From Plecoglossus altivelis (taxonomy: Eukaryota; Chordata; Actinopteri; Osmeriformes; Plecoglossidae): a stretch of DNA of 64,000 nucleotides. Location of the stretch: the NCBI GenBank assembly GCA_036571765.1, contig BROE01000010.1, positions 7,186,353 through 7,250,352 on the forward strand, written 5' to 3'. The notes beneath the pieces were generated by a model. It ran no database searches, was not told the DNA's origin, and saw only the letters and a list, made by a program, of their open reading frames with translations. The stretch's first letter is position 1; each line of letters opens with the position of its first letter. The position numbers and the translations under genes were made by a program. Of the stretch, positions 50,760-63,119 are shown one piece after another.

Positions 50760-53600
50760 CAGTAATATGTATGAAAAGTTTCATTATAGCGATGGTTTTG
50801 AATGACTGACTGATGACCAGAGTTGCTGTTTTTAAAGCAAGCACTAGGTGGCAGCACTGTGATTTAATTTTGAACAGTGTATTCATAAAACTGCACAATG
50901 TTGTTGTCTTAGAAATAATTGGAAGATCAAAATTTAAATTATAGCCATTCAAAGACAAATGTCAAACATCTGACTTCTTTTAATGTGTATCGTAAGAGTA
51001 AATATCCACTTATTAGCTTTAAACTTCTTGAAGCCTGCAATGAGTGCATGCACTGAAACGTCACATACATCTAGTCCCCAGCCTGCCTCAAAATGTGAAG
51101 CAAATGTGTCTAAACAACTTATCTTTTCATAACACATTGAGCGAAAAATACTAATTAAAGCCTTTAGAAAAGATGTTTTTGAAAGTGTCAAATATCAGAT
51201 CAATATAATAGATGATGCTTTACTTAGTTTGAAAGATACAGATTTTTTATCATCGTTAAAATGCACAAGATTTGATAAATATTCATAGGTTAACTAATGG
51301 ACATTCTGATGGAAATTTAAATAAAGCCTAATGAAAATCGATTCTTGGCAAACTTCATTTCATGACTCAAGATGCTATACATTCATAATGAAACTGTTAA
51401 ACACTGATCAAAACAAAAATTAGAGAAATAAATCTTCTTAGACCCATCTTCCCCTTCATCTTCTTTGGCTTTTGTCCTGTATGAGATGGCCAGCATTTAA
51501 GGAGGTATGTCTCTTAAATTACAAATTGCTTTTCTGGACTTTGGCTTTCTACGATAGTGCAGCATTAGTTGAAACTTTTTCCACAAATATTTAATCCTAG
51601 CATTGACTGACAATGTTGTCAGACCTCAGGATGGGTTTAAACAGTTATTACAAGCATTTCTCTGTCCATGGCACTTTGGATTATTCAAGATTATGTTGTA
51701 ATCCGTTTAATCCTCATTGCATTAAGATTTCAGTCAAAATTCGGAACAGTGAAGTACCACTCAGCAGCAATGAAGTCTTAAGCATGTTACACGATTGGGG
51801 AGCTGTCTTCATTTTCTTTTCTCTTATTTATTTTGGAGAAGAGTCTACATTGTCAATAGACTGTGCAAAGGATTCATTTGCTTTTCACCATTGACAAAGG
51901 AGTTGTTTTTTTTCCAACAAGACATTTCCAATCACTGTGGAGAAAACACACATTTACTGTATCAACCCTGGAGATTCTCTGAAAACTAAAAGTCAGGATC
52001 ATGCCAGGTTAAATTCAAGCAACATGCTGAGCATGAAAGTTTGTACAAAATTATCCTGCAAGTTTGCGATGAAATGCTTGACTCCTGGGGAGTGCCCTCC
52101 TCTTACTTTTCGATCGGAACCTCAGAGATTGTTCATTGTCAGATTCCGCTGCTATAGTATGCTCCTACTGGACCAGACACCCTTATCTCTGCTCGCTTCA
52201 TTTCCAGGAGACAGACAGAGTTCCAGGAGACTTCATTCTCCTCTTCAAAGCTTGATGAATAAACCACACTGTTGGACTGCATTTTACAGTACATAGTTCC
52301 TCAACCTATAGTACGCTGTTAGGAAGGCGCATGTAGTGAATGTAGATTATTAACAAAGTGTTCCATATTGCAACTTTGTGACCTTCCATGATGAAATCAT
52401 GAAGTACCCGTGGTTTGTATGATTCTACAAACATTCGAACAGTATGCGGAAAATGTGTAAAAAGTGATGTAATATTCAACAAATTAAAAGAAGTCAAAGT
52501 AATGGGAGGGGAGATGAGGGAATCCACAACTAGCCAGAGGCACTATCAGATGGCCATGATATACATCAATGAGCAAGTAGTAGGGAGATTAGTTTGATGG
52601 GAATTTACCATCAGCTCTAACCTGATTACTGATGCTCTGTTAATCTGTATATTTTCACCAAAATGAAGCAAAGAAATAGGCTCCAAGACATGTTTTTCTT
52701 TGGCCAGTCTCTCAGGGTAACCGTCTTCCACGCAGAGGAAAGTCCTCCAAGCCAAACGGAGAACTGGTGCTGGGTCCTGCGGAAAACCTGAAACTCTCTA
52801 CCGCATAATATCTCCCTGACCCTGGAAATAATACACCAAATGGATGAGATCCTAAGTGGAAGAGATCTTGTCTTACTGCTACAGGGCTGAGAGTGTCTTC
52901 TGAACTCAGCTAGCGCTGCAAAAACAGCCAGCAGAGTGTTGGGCAGGGTTTACTGTGGACCACGGTGGGTCTTAGAAGGACAAAGACACACGTCCAGAGA
53001 AGTGTAGTTTATGACTGATCGGAGAATGGCCTGGTTGTGTCATCGCAGAAAGTAAAGTATGAACTGTTTTCCAATTCCCCTTGATGCCTTAGGATACCTT
53101 GCCTTAGGGAGTGAGTTATGTAGTTTATGATCAAGTAAATTATTCATAAGCCATTTCTTATAAGTGTCACAACAAAACACTATATGTTAGTATTGCTTTT
53201 TCTGAATGATGTCAAACTGGACATTTCTTCATCATAGACACAGTGTGTTATTAAAACTGCGCTCGTGAACCAGCAACTTTTTTAGAGGTCAACGTGCTGA
53301 TGTTTATTTCATGTTGACATTGCACAAGAGAAAACCTTGGAGTTTCCCCTAACAACAACTTCAGTCGGGGACCTTGTGTTGAAGGGGAAAGTAGGTTACA
53401 GTTTGCTTTTAGGACATGTAACCCCCCCTGACCCTGGCTTGGTTCCTAATCCCAGACTGCTGGCAAGCCCCTATCCCTGAGCACAGTGACGGCCTGCCCT
53501 CTAGGACACAACCACCGGTCAAAGTGCACAGGCAGCCTAGAGTGGCTTTCACATAGAGGCACACTCAAAATCCTAGCTCTGTACAGATGTGGCATGCTTG
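50760..53600. other. Gene-free non-coding DNA
   Basis: AT-rich to about 52000, then mixed. The 119-codon plus frame at 51937-52296 has no recognisable domain. No RNA gene or transposon is seen. Confidence 0.5.
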
Positions 53601-53870
53601 TCGCTGGATGCAGATGTAAAGGCTGGTCCTGACCACCATCCGCTGATGACCAACCTCCATTTTGGAGGCGCTGTCGTTCCCAATGACTCTCTTTGCGGTT
53701 TGTGAGCGCAAGCCAGTTTGAGAAGCTTCAGAGCTTTGCAAAGCTGGCGAGACCCTGTTTGTTGGAGGGATGACCTCTATCCTGAGTTTAATTACACAGG
53801 GAGGGAACAAAGCAATGCATAGACATGGTCGACGCATGCCTGAGAAGATTCTCTGGAATGACACCAGCAT
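53600..53870. promoter_or_regulatory. Candidate regulatory block with 14-bp palindrome
   Basis: agctttgcaaagct at 53732-53745 is a perfect 14-bp palindrome around TTGCAA. It sits in non-repetitive, CpG-containing sequence. A 115-codon minus frame crosses it but shows no domain, and I could not match it to any ARHGAP15 segment. Confidence 0.3.
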
Positions 53871-53899
53871 GTGAGGTATACAGTTAGAGTATACACTCA

Positions 53900-56150
53900 G
53901 GTTGAATTTCAATGTTTTGTTTGAACTCTAATTCCAATGTCCAGAGAGGCTTTCAGGGAACACTGTCTTAAAATGTTGATGTTACTGCCAATGTGCTAGT
54001 GTTTCTTTAGTTTACATGGCTCTCAGTATACACATGCCATAACACAGGAATATTTTGTCAATAGACATATACAAAACACTTTTTAAGCAGTCCAATGTTT
54101 TAAAGAGGTTCACTCTTTGATAAAAACAATGGGCAGTGAAATCCCTCTTGAGAAAAATATCCACTTTTGCTTTGGGTCTCAGGACGTGTGTTTACACTCA
54201 CTCAGCTGCAGTCCTCAGACCTACCTCACTCTAAACCTGCCCAGCAGTACAAATAAACAGGAAGACCACAGGCACTTGGATACAAGTCACACTCACAATT
54301 CACAAAGTACTGTATTTATTGAAGCCACTGTGGTTTGGTTGTAGTTCCCTCCCACACCACCCCAAAAAAGAATAAACTGTTAATCCATAAAAAGACATAC
54401 TGGTTATGTGATACTCCACTTAGGTGCCATTTGAAAGCCCCATAACCTTTTATAGTTGTCCCTGTTTATGGCGAATTAAAGTAAATAAAAACTGTCATAT
54501 AATTTGAGAGACAATTCATTTTTCTCATGGTAGACATTTTATCTTTAAAGTATTCTGTATTAAACGAACCACTTCTTACAAATTATACACAAACAAGATT
54601 TGTTGTTTTTATTCGGCAATCTGTGTAGTATAATTTCCTATGAAACATAATTTAATTCAGTAAAACTTTCTAATGTCACCAAAACAATTATGCTCCTCAA
54701 AACATACTTCACAATTCGATATTATTTCTAATGATTAATTTCTTCTATTGAGCTGTTATCTCCCATGAAATTAAAATTTCACCGCACACATCCAAAGAAA
54801 AATCACCATCCAAACACTTTACTGGATTAATGAAATATGTTTTTTTGTCACTTTTATCTCAGCTCTTTAAAATGAACTTCTTGTAGTTTAAGAAGTAGCG
54901 AATAAAAACCTGCAGAGGTCAAAAAGAAGAGAAAAGAAGCTCTGTCACACTGTGATTTGTACTCTAAGCAACTTGATGAATGCTGCGACTGACAAATCTC
55001 TCTTTCAACTTTTGGTTCCTTTTCATTTTGGGTGCACACATTACAAATGTCAGCGGAAGTCATAAAGACATGTAGCTCTGGGAGATATTATAGAGATTAG
55101 AGGGCTCTATACATTCCAGAACCATATGCATTCTGGTACTTAAAAACCACAGCTGACAGTTGGTACAGTGATAGATTTAGTGATGATAATTGATAATTGC
55201 CCATTTTCAAAGATAGAGTTACAGTCCATAAGAAACCTGCTACAATGTTTGCATGTGGTACATATTTCACGGAGCCTTCCAGAATTATTTAAAAGCAACC
55301 AATCAATACAAACACCAATGTACATAATCCTGCAGAACAATCGTCAAAGAATTCAGTCAACATCAAAATAAGCCATAAATATAAATTTGATACAATGCTT
55401 CAGAAATCCATTTGCAGTCATGCATTCTGTTGAGAGGCCTGTGACCTGGGGTTTTGTGATTTATAAGCGTGCTTGGACAACCCAGCTTTGCTGTGAGGCA
55501 ATGGGAAATATTTTAGAATTAAATAAACACCAGGAAAAAGCGTAGAAAATACACTACTTTTGCAATATAAACAGGATTTTCGTATAAACTGTGTATACAT
55601 GCCCTTGAGTTCAGCTGGAGCTCTTTAGGTTTTTGCTCACTAATATTGCAAACAGCATTGAGGTTGATATCACTCACGCTGATCCCAAAGTAAATACTAT
55701 CCAGGATTTCATAAAGGTAACAATTGAGGTTGTGTACAACATGATTGAACTGTCTAATTTACACAAAAAACTCCATAGGACTATGCTCAAATATTTATAT
55801 TTCTTTCTGTATAAATATAACACATTTTCACAGCTTTGGCATTGTTTTGGCGGGAGGTAGAGACCCAGTTAGTTCATAAATGAGTTTCTGACAGGTGGTG
55901 ATACAAAAATTGAGAGAGTAAGGTAAATATTACCGTAAACTAGAACAGCATGACCAAAGTTCCTGCTTAAACGCAGGTTTCTTAATATCATCAGCTATAT
56001 ATGTATCTACAAATCTTGTTTGCAGCACCTCCGTTATACAGTCTGCCAGTTAACAGACAGCCCTTATTTCTCAGAAAGATTCCAAAGACTAAATATGTGA
56101 GTTCATCTCAAGCTTTCACCAATTATTTCACCATTTCCAAACTAAAGTTA
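53900..56150. other. Gene-free AT-rich non-coding DNA
   Basis: No gene, RNA or repeat family is recognised. Open frames are short and without domain signal. Confidence 0.5.
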
Positions 56151-56167
56151 TATTCTCTGCTTGCACA

Positions 56168-56303
56168 TGTTCCTGTGTGCCTGTGTGCATGCGTGCCTGT
56201 GTGTGTCCCTGTGTGTGTCCCTGTGTGTTTGCCTGCGTGTGTGTCCCTGTGTGTGTGCCTATGTGTGTGTGTGTGTGTCTGTGTGTGTGTCTGTGTGCGC
56301 ACT
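56168..56303. repeat. GT-rich minisatellite/microsatellite
   Basis: Degenerate repeats of a tgtgtgtccc/tgtgtgcc-type unit grade into pure (GT)n. The long frames on both strands here (CVPVCVPVC and THTQTHTH-like) are translations of the repeat and not genes. Confidence 0.9.
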
Positions 56304-56429
56304 CGTAAAAACCACACAAACCCATCATGAGCAGCCATCCTTTCCCCCGCTGCACAGTACTGTACTGTCCTGTAGACTGGAAGGAAACAGGCATAAATGA
56401 GCGTGGGCAGAGGACTAGGGCCTGACACA

Positions 56430-56800
56430 CGTTTCATGGTGGCTGGTCCCCATAATGAACAGGGCTGAAAGTGACTTAAAACGTGTGGCTGGTGGACCTT
56501 TCACTAAGGAGAGATCAATAGAGGGGTGGCTTTGATAATTGCTCCGTGCTTCATTAAAAGCGTGGCGAGCTCATCGAGGATAGCCCCCCTCTCCGCCGAC
56601 AGGGCCACATCACAGCCCAGCGGATTAAAATCATATACTTAAACTTCTCACCATACTGGTAAACATTCTGATTGGCTTTGGGAAAGAGATGAGCTCCAAA
56701 CCTTGGTATCAAAGCCAGCTAATTTGCCAGTTTGGAATCTGACAGCACCAGAAAGGGAGGAACCTACTGAGGCCACCATTCGTGTTGTCAACTTAACCAC
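56430..56800. promoter_or_regulatory. Candidate enhancer
   Basis: Non-repetitive, mixed-composition block with GATAATTGC (from 56534), TTCATTAAAAG, CAGCGGATTAAAATC, GCCAGCTAATTTGCC and CTGACAG. Texture and motif density resemble developmental conserved non-coding elements. It lies directly right of the GT minisatellite. Confidence 0.4.
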
Positions 56801-56999
56801 TATGTGACGATTCAAAGCGGGACCTGGACATGGCTATTGATCCTGCATGCGGTCCATGCTCTGGAAGACGTTGTCTATACCTCATCTGGTGTCTCAGATT
56901 TGTGTCTTACACCAGAGAAGACCAATTTCAGCCAGTTTTATGTATATGGAGTTCAAACCTTGAATTTAGATTACATATTAAGAAAATCTAATACCATAT

Positions 57000-57130
57000 A
57001 GTCTGTGAGTGAAATGAGGTTCATTTATTTAGAGAGAACCTCTTATGAGGTGCTAATGCCCTGAGTGTTGCGGGTAATAACCCCTAGAAAACATCAGTGG
57101 CATTAGCAAACACGAATATGTATGATCCCA
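57000..57130. promoter_or_regulatory. Candidate regulatory element with repeated GGTGCTAATGCC-like cores
   Basis: GTGCTAATGCCC (about 57051-57062) and, inverted, GTGGCATTAGC (about 57099-57109) make an imperfect inverted pair of GCTAATGCC-type sites around GGGTAATAACCCC. The arrangement suggests paired homeodomain binding. There is no coding signal. Confidence 0.35.
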
Positions 57131-57199
57131 AAAGGAAGAAATAGCTGGCCTTCCTCCCTGGTAATGCAAAACTTCATACTTAAGACTGAAGCGGCTTGA

Positions 57200-58460
57200 C
57201 AAGCCAAAATGTAATGTCAGATATCGATCTGTGGTCAGGGCTTCAGTGTCAGCTCCATTGACATTCTCTCATCTTACGAACCAGGGAACTTATTATATCT
57301 GTTTACCCTGGCAGCATCGTGTGGATGTGCCAGGAATACATGTCTTGCAGACACCCAGGTTGATATCCTCACTTTTCTGGGAATGACTGTAACGGATCTA
57401 CATACAGGACATGTTAGCGAGGTTGTTGACTGTAAGCACAGAGGTGATTGATCATTCATGCTCTCCCCATCCCTCAGTGCTTCCCCTTCACGGTGACTCA
57501 CCTGAACGGCTGTGCGTCCCTGTGAGTGTTTCCAAACGATCAAGCGAGCAGTCGAACAGCGGTGTTCAACATCTTAGCATATGCCTCCTCTCCCCTGCTA
57601 CCTCTTCTCAGCACCACAGCAGAGTATTGACTCACTTCGTGTTGTGAGCAACACCTAGCCAGCTTCTCATGCACAAGGATGTTTTTTTTCTTCTAGGTTT
57701 ACAAATCTCGGTAAGCGTACATGACTCTGTGTTAGGTGACAAGCACCCTGCGCACCGCTCACGGTGACATGAACAAACACACACACGCCAACACACATAT
57801 ACCGAGCCTTGAGCCCTGAGCTCTGAGCCCCAGTCCCCCGTTCAAAAACAGGGTGGTAGTGGTGGATGATGTTGTGGAGGAATGTCCCCGGCCCGTCGGC
57901 CACGGTAGGGGTTATTGATTGTGACGTGCGCTTGCAGTGCACCTTCCCAGTCGCCTGTCAGGCAGATGCAGGCTGGCAGGTCCAGCCCACCCCTGACAGC
58001 TCCCACACAGCAGGGAGGTTGAGGGGGACACGTTGTCAGACGCCTGGCCCCCTGTTTCTCCCAGCCCACAATGTCACGGCAGACAGCTCGCGGGCTCACT
58101 CTCCTCGCCCCTGCCTGCCCACAGAGGTGAGCCTGCGATGTTTTGGAGTGTTCTGTTGCTACAAGGTGAGTTGGGCTGCCTCCCCGGGTTAGCTTCTGTG
58201 TGAGGATACCCAGGTCTGTCACAACGGATCTTTTTTTCCCCATCTCTCATCCCCCAGTCCCTCCCTCCACTCTTGTCCCTTTCCCTTCTCGGTGGATAGC
58301 CCCTGGATAAGGATGAACCGTTTCACTCTCAGCCCAGCGTTACTGTCTGTTTTCACTGCGGCGTTTAGGAGACATATCTCCCCTAAATAGCTTGTTTAAC
58401 GCTAGCGTTTCCAGAAGGTGTCTCCTCCTCCTCCCCCCCGACCCCTCTTTTTCTCTCTCG
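57200..58460. other. GC-elevated segment with CpGs, no gene recognised
   Basis: 57870-58150 contains many CpGs (gtccccggcccgtcggccac and onward) and stays open in several frames on both strands (133 codons minus, 108 plus). I see no domain. It may be a second small CpG-rich regulatory patch. (CA)n-like sequence lies at 57775-57803. Confidence 0.4.
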
Positions 58461-58469
58461 ACAGCAGAG

Positions 58470-60410
58470 ACAGGTAATGAATTTGTTCATGGCTTCAGGG
58501 GGAACATGACTGCACGGGTGTGCGACTGTGAAATTACCTGACACGGCTTCAACAGCGCACGGTGCTTCCTCAACTCTCTCAGCTGTAGAGTTTTGTGCAA
58601 GCTTCAAGAGAGCTCCTTTCCAACGTCTAATAAAATAAAAAAAGATTAAAAAAAGATAAATATTATTAGAAAGGTGGACTGTGGCTGTGAAGGAAAGTGA
58701 ACATGTGTTCAGGGAAGCCAAAATGCTAAATGGATTATAAATCATAATCACAGAGGTCCTCAAAGGGTTACAGACAATAAGCTCTATATCTAGATCCATT
58801 CATCTTGGGAAGGAAATGATTAAATCCAATCCAGTTTGATAGAATCTGTCCTGTCCATATCTGCTGCTTGTGAATAATTTGCCTGATAAAAGCAGCAGTT
58901 TCCTGCCCTCTCTCATTCTTCATTGGTAGAATACCGACCGTTCGGAAAATGACGGCAGCAGGCCAACATAATCTGGGCTCAGTCCTGACTGTGGCAGTAA
59001 GCCTACAGTTTGGTTTAAACAACGAAAGAACTATGTGAACTCATGTATGTACTGCATTGCACTACTGAATGTACTCTGTGAAGAGAAAGTAGAATTCCAA
59101 CTTCAAAAGTATATGAAACTTTGTCTGAGGTGTTGACATGGATTCCTAAATTAGGGAAACAATTAATATTAATCTCGTATTACAATGCGGATTTTCACTT
59201 CTACTTCTGAGGTAAAACAGTCTGGCCTCCGGGGCTGAGGAAGTGTTGTCTTTTCCCTGTGGTAGTGGCTGCTGAGTAACCTACCGTTAAAAAGGGACAA
59301 AGTTGTCTTCCTAAAATTAGGAAACTGCAAGTGCAAACAGTAAACATTTGGGACTCCAAGGACCGCAGTCTTGCTCCCATTTAGACTTTAGACGCATGAA
59401 CTATTCAGAACAACTAAGTGATCACTTCGGAACCCTCTGCTGTTAGATACATAAACCATTTCTTTCCAAAATGTTCTAATATATGCACAAGCTAATTTGA
59501 AAGTTCAAACATCACAGCCCAATTTTATTTTTTGTATTTTAGGACTTTTTTTGGTTTGTGAGCAGTGCCCTATAATTGGTTATCTTCTGACCAAGTAAAA
59601 AATAATATTAACCACATTTTAAGAACGCATAAAACATGTAATGACTCCTTTTCTGCATCTAGACAATGATTCTAGATTGTGTGAATGGGTAATTTTGAAC
59701 AGTCCCTAATCCAATGCTTCTATCAGTTTACCAATCATTTGTTTTTGGTCAATGAGAATTCTCCCTGTGATAAAACTCAAGAGGCCACTCGCACTGCCCT
59801 GCTTGCACATTCCACTGAAGGCCGTAAACGTGAATAATGTGTGAGTCTCAATTCGATTCACGTCCCTGCCTAGCATTTCAAAAGACACTTAATTTCATAC
59901 TTGTTTACGCCTCTCTCCGGAGATCTAAAGTTCAAAATCGCATGCATTTTTAATTCTAAATTAAGCCAGGGAAATTTTCATGTTCACTTCACTACATTTG
60001 ACAAACATGACCTCCCCATGCTGGGTGCTAGGATTACTGTATGATGAACAAAAGTGTACGCACACCAGATACAGGGCTTAAGGCTACTGAGGACGAGATT
60101 ATAACATTTTAACCTCTCAAAAAGATAGGACAGACTCTACCATCAAGGCTATGCATGAGAAGAAAAAAACCTCAAGGTCTTTTTTGGCTGAGGATAACAG
60201 AAGTCATGAATTTAGAAAGATTTGAAACACAAACACTTCTTAGAGTTGCAAGGATGCTTTGGAAACTTTAATTATACCTTTCACTGCCGATGTGCAAATA
60301 ATCCCTCAATACAAATACTAATATTTACAACTTGTCTTAAATCTGTCCACCCAAGAGTGCATATTTTGGGGGCTGAGAATGTAGAACAGAGTGTAAAATA
60401 ACAAAGAATG
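58470..60410. other. Gene-free AT-rich non-coding DNA
   Basis: Nothing recognisable apart from an A-rich tract at 58629-58672. No gene, RNA or repeat family is seen. Confidence 0.5.
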
Positions 60411-60427
60411 AAAAGACGGTCCCATAC

Positions 60428-60508
60428 CTTCTCTAAGAGTAAACTCTCATTAGAATCTACCACACTGCAAACAAGAAGTAGAAATGACAAAACGATATAT
60501 CTAACCAT
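60428..60508 (-). other. Signal-peptide-like 27-codon frame with splice donor, unidentified
   Basis: On the minus strand, an ATG in good Kozak context (gggcATGg) at 60508-60506 opens a 27-codon frame. It has a basic start (MVRY), a hydrophobic core (IVLSFLLLVCSVV), then polar DSNES. It ends at gagaag|gtatgg, a plausible splice donor in phase 0 (the exon would end at 60428). This is the shape of a first coding exon of a secreted protein. I found no partner exon and do not recognise the sequence. A hydrophobic chance frame is quite possible in DNA of this size. Confidence 0.15.
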
Positions 60509-61460
60509 GCCCAGCCTCAATTGGCTGCCAATGCCGAAGGTTAATAGAACATTTCATAGGGGAAAGTCCTGAATCTTGTAACCACCAACCCTGGAGAAGG
60601 TCAACCCCTTATCTAACACTGAAAAAGGAAATGTAACAACCAATTTTCTCATTATTTGTCTGACTGCTGTTTCAGTGGCTGCTGCTTTTGAGTCCTGTCC
60701 TCAGTCATGACTTTGATGCGTACCGCATATTATGTTGAAATATTTATCCATGTTTTTGATCATTTTGTCAAATGTTGATCCCTTCTGATGCATTTGTAAG
60801 GGCGCTAAAGAGCACCAAGTCCTTAGTTTCATCTACGATTTTATTGACACAGAAAACTGCAGAGTGCTATGTGCTCTCTGTCATTAGGCCTCAAACCACT
60901 GTGGTCATCAAATTCAGAGACACAGTTGGATTCATGTTCACAAGCCAGAAGAAACTAAACATCCCCTGGCCACAGAGTCTGAGGTCTAAGGGTGGCACCA
61001 AACAGCCCCAGGATGCCCTCCTCTCCACTGCTCAGAAACAAACGCTTCAGTGGGCTGCACTTCATGATGTTTATAGGGATGTTTGAGGCAAGGTGACAGA
61101 GTAATATACAAGAAACATTCAGTAATTTCCAAAGAGCTTTAGGTGGAATTATTTGGGGAAACGATCACTGCTTACCTAACTCACTGAGGGGTGAAGCCCT
61201 TACTGCTCTCCTGAGGAATAGCTCCCAAGCACAGAAAAATGTACTCTGACAATCTCACATTCCCTCGAGGGGTGGATGCCAAAAACCACAATATTTCTTC
61301 TGAAAGCTCTTTTACCAAAGATGCTAAGGATTAAGAAAGAAAAACACTGCAGGACACTGCTGTGTCACCTACCATTAAACAGCCCTAATCTTTCTGGTAA
61401 GAGATCCCTGCACAAAATAGGTCAGGCTGGGGAAGCTGGAAAGGAAGTGGATTTGATTTC

Positions 61461-61499
61461 CCCATACCCCCCCCCCTCCCCTCCCCTCCCCCCAACCCA
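61461..61499 (-). repeat. C-rich tract, G-quadruplex potential on minus strand
   Basis: Runs of C separated by single T (ccccctcccctcccctcccc pattern) give four or more G4 runs with 1-nt loops on the minus strand. This is a canonical, strongly predicted quadruplex. Confidence 0.85.
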
Positions 61500-62870
61500 G
61501 CTCATGTCTGTGCGTATGCCGACAGTTAAGATGGGGTTATTCTTACGCTGCAAGGCTTGGCTGCCTTCCTCACCCCCAGTGTCAGCAGGGGTACTGGGAA
61601 TGCAGAAGAGGGTATGGTGGGATGAGGGGTTTTGAGGTGAACTATCCACCTGTCTAGGAGAGCAAGACTTGGGCCCCAGTGGCTGGGTCTAGGTTGCAAA
61701 CAAACCTCCCCCTCCACCAATCAAATCCTTGACATAAATCTTCTACGCTGTTTAAATGAGTACCCTCGCAACACTTTCAAATATCAATTCAGTTATGATT
61801 AGGCAAGATTCCAAGAGTTTTTTGACAAAAATAACTGGAGGAAATGCCTATAAAATATGTATGTGGTGTCAAAGTTGCACTCGTTGCTGTAACAAAATAT
61901 GAAGATTTTCACCATCATAGCAAATGAATGTCTCAACACATAGCCGTTATCTGTTCAAGCAAAAGGAATAAACTCTGAGATGGTATAGCAGTACGAATCT
62001 GAACAAGCAGAATCTACATGACATGGAGAACATTCGGTATCTCTGGTATGATAAAATAAAAGATGATGACAGCTTGTAACCTTTAGTGGACAGTGGGTGA
62101 GAGGGTCTCTCCTAATGATTTGTATCGCTGTCAGGAAGGGGATCTTTAGTGTGCGTTGTCTGTTGTACAAAGTGATAGTCAAAGACTCTATCTTGCTCTG
62201 CGGAACGCCAAACAAACAATGGGCTGGAAATCAGCAGCTGTGAGATACACACATATTTCCAAGCTTCATTCTGTGAATTATTTATAAGCTCCAAACCCCC
62301 CAAAAAATCTGCAGTAGGCCCAAGCGATGGCATTAGAGACATGCAGCGTAATTGTGCGAGAGAAAGAGAAATCAAATAAAAAGTTGTCCCCCTCTGCCTT
62401 GAAGAGCTGTAAGTATTTATGGAAGAGAACTAAACCTACGGAATAGAAAACAGGACAAAGGATATGTACAGGAATGGTAACATTTAGAGTGATCCCAAAC
62501 ATGATGCCCTACATCACTGGTGTCACAGGGGCCATTGTAAACATTTCACAACAGCATGAGTTCCACCATTATTGCCACCATGTTCAGAAACCTCTAACGA
62601 CTGCATAATCCACGGAGCGTGTCAGCGTTTAGATCACCTCCATGTTTGTCCTTCCTAAAACGAGAATGCCCCCTCTCCCAACTCCCGCACCACCCACATA
62701 GCAGGAACACGAGCTCCCCTCATAGAGCTGTTGTCTTTCTGCGAGTGTTTGTGCAACTGCCAAATAGAGTCCTACAGTCTCTCCACAGTGCAAGCAAAGG
62801 CCTGGCAAGAATCCCTTTTCACAGGAGGCATCACCCCCAGGGAACTATAATGAACCAAATATCTCACAGA
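61500..62870. other. Gene-free non-coding DNA
   Basis: No gene is recognised. 62590-62870 is non-repetitive and mixed in composition, with a 165-codon plus frame (62619-63116) that runs through the GA repeat and shows no domain. I treat the frame as chance. Confidence 0.5.
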
Positions 62871-62884
62871 GAGGGAGACAGAGA

Positions 62885-62914
62885 GTGTGTGTGTGCATGT
62901 TTGAGAGAAAAAGA

Positions 62915-62968
<54 letters not shown>
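62885..62968. repeat. GT and GA compound microsatellite
   Basis: Two short (GT)n runs (from 62885 and from 62914) are followed by an uninterrupted (GA)21 at 62927-62968. Likely polymorphic in length. Confidence 0.95.
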
Positions 62969-62972
<4 letters not shown>

Positions 62973-63119
62973 ACTGACTCCACCACAGCTGGGCCTCTCG
63001 TTCGGCACACATCCGTGAGGTGGATACGTTCTGAGGGGAACTACGCCGGTTCGAGCCACACCAAACTATTCAAGATGTATCTGGCCTGTAATGGGCCACA
63101 TCTGACCGACTATTGAAGT

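Noticed and set aside
53565..53912. 115-codon minus-strand frame, considered as another ARHGAP15 exon
   Set aside because: Its translation does not align with the PH domain, linker or RhoGAP segments of ARHGAP15.
56001..56437. Cysteine/valine-rich and threonine/histidine-rich frames
   Set aside because: These are direct translations of a GT-rich minisatellite on both strands.
63040..63065. ggttcgagcc, resembling a tRNA B-box
   Set aside because: No A-box at the right distance and no cloverleaf-forming arms around it. Not a tRNA and no evident tRNA-derived SINE.
62619..63116. 165-codon plus-strand frame
   Set aside because: Its second half is an arginine/glutamate repeat encoded by the (GA)n microsatellite, and the first half has no recognisable domain.
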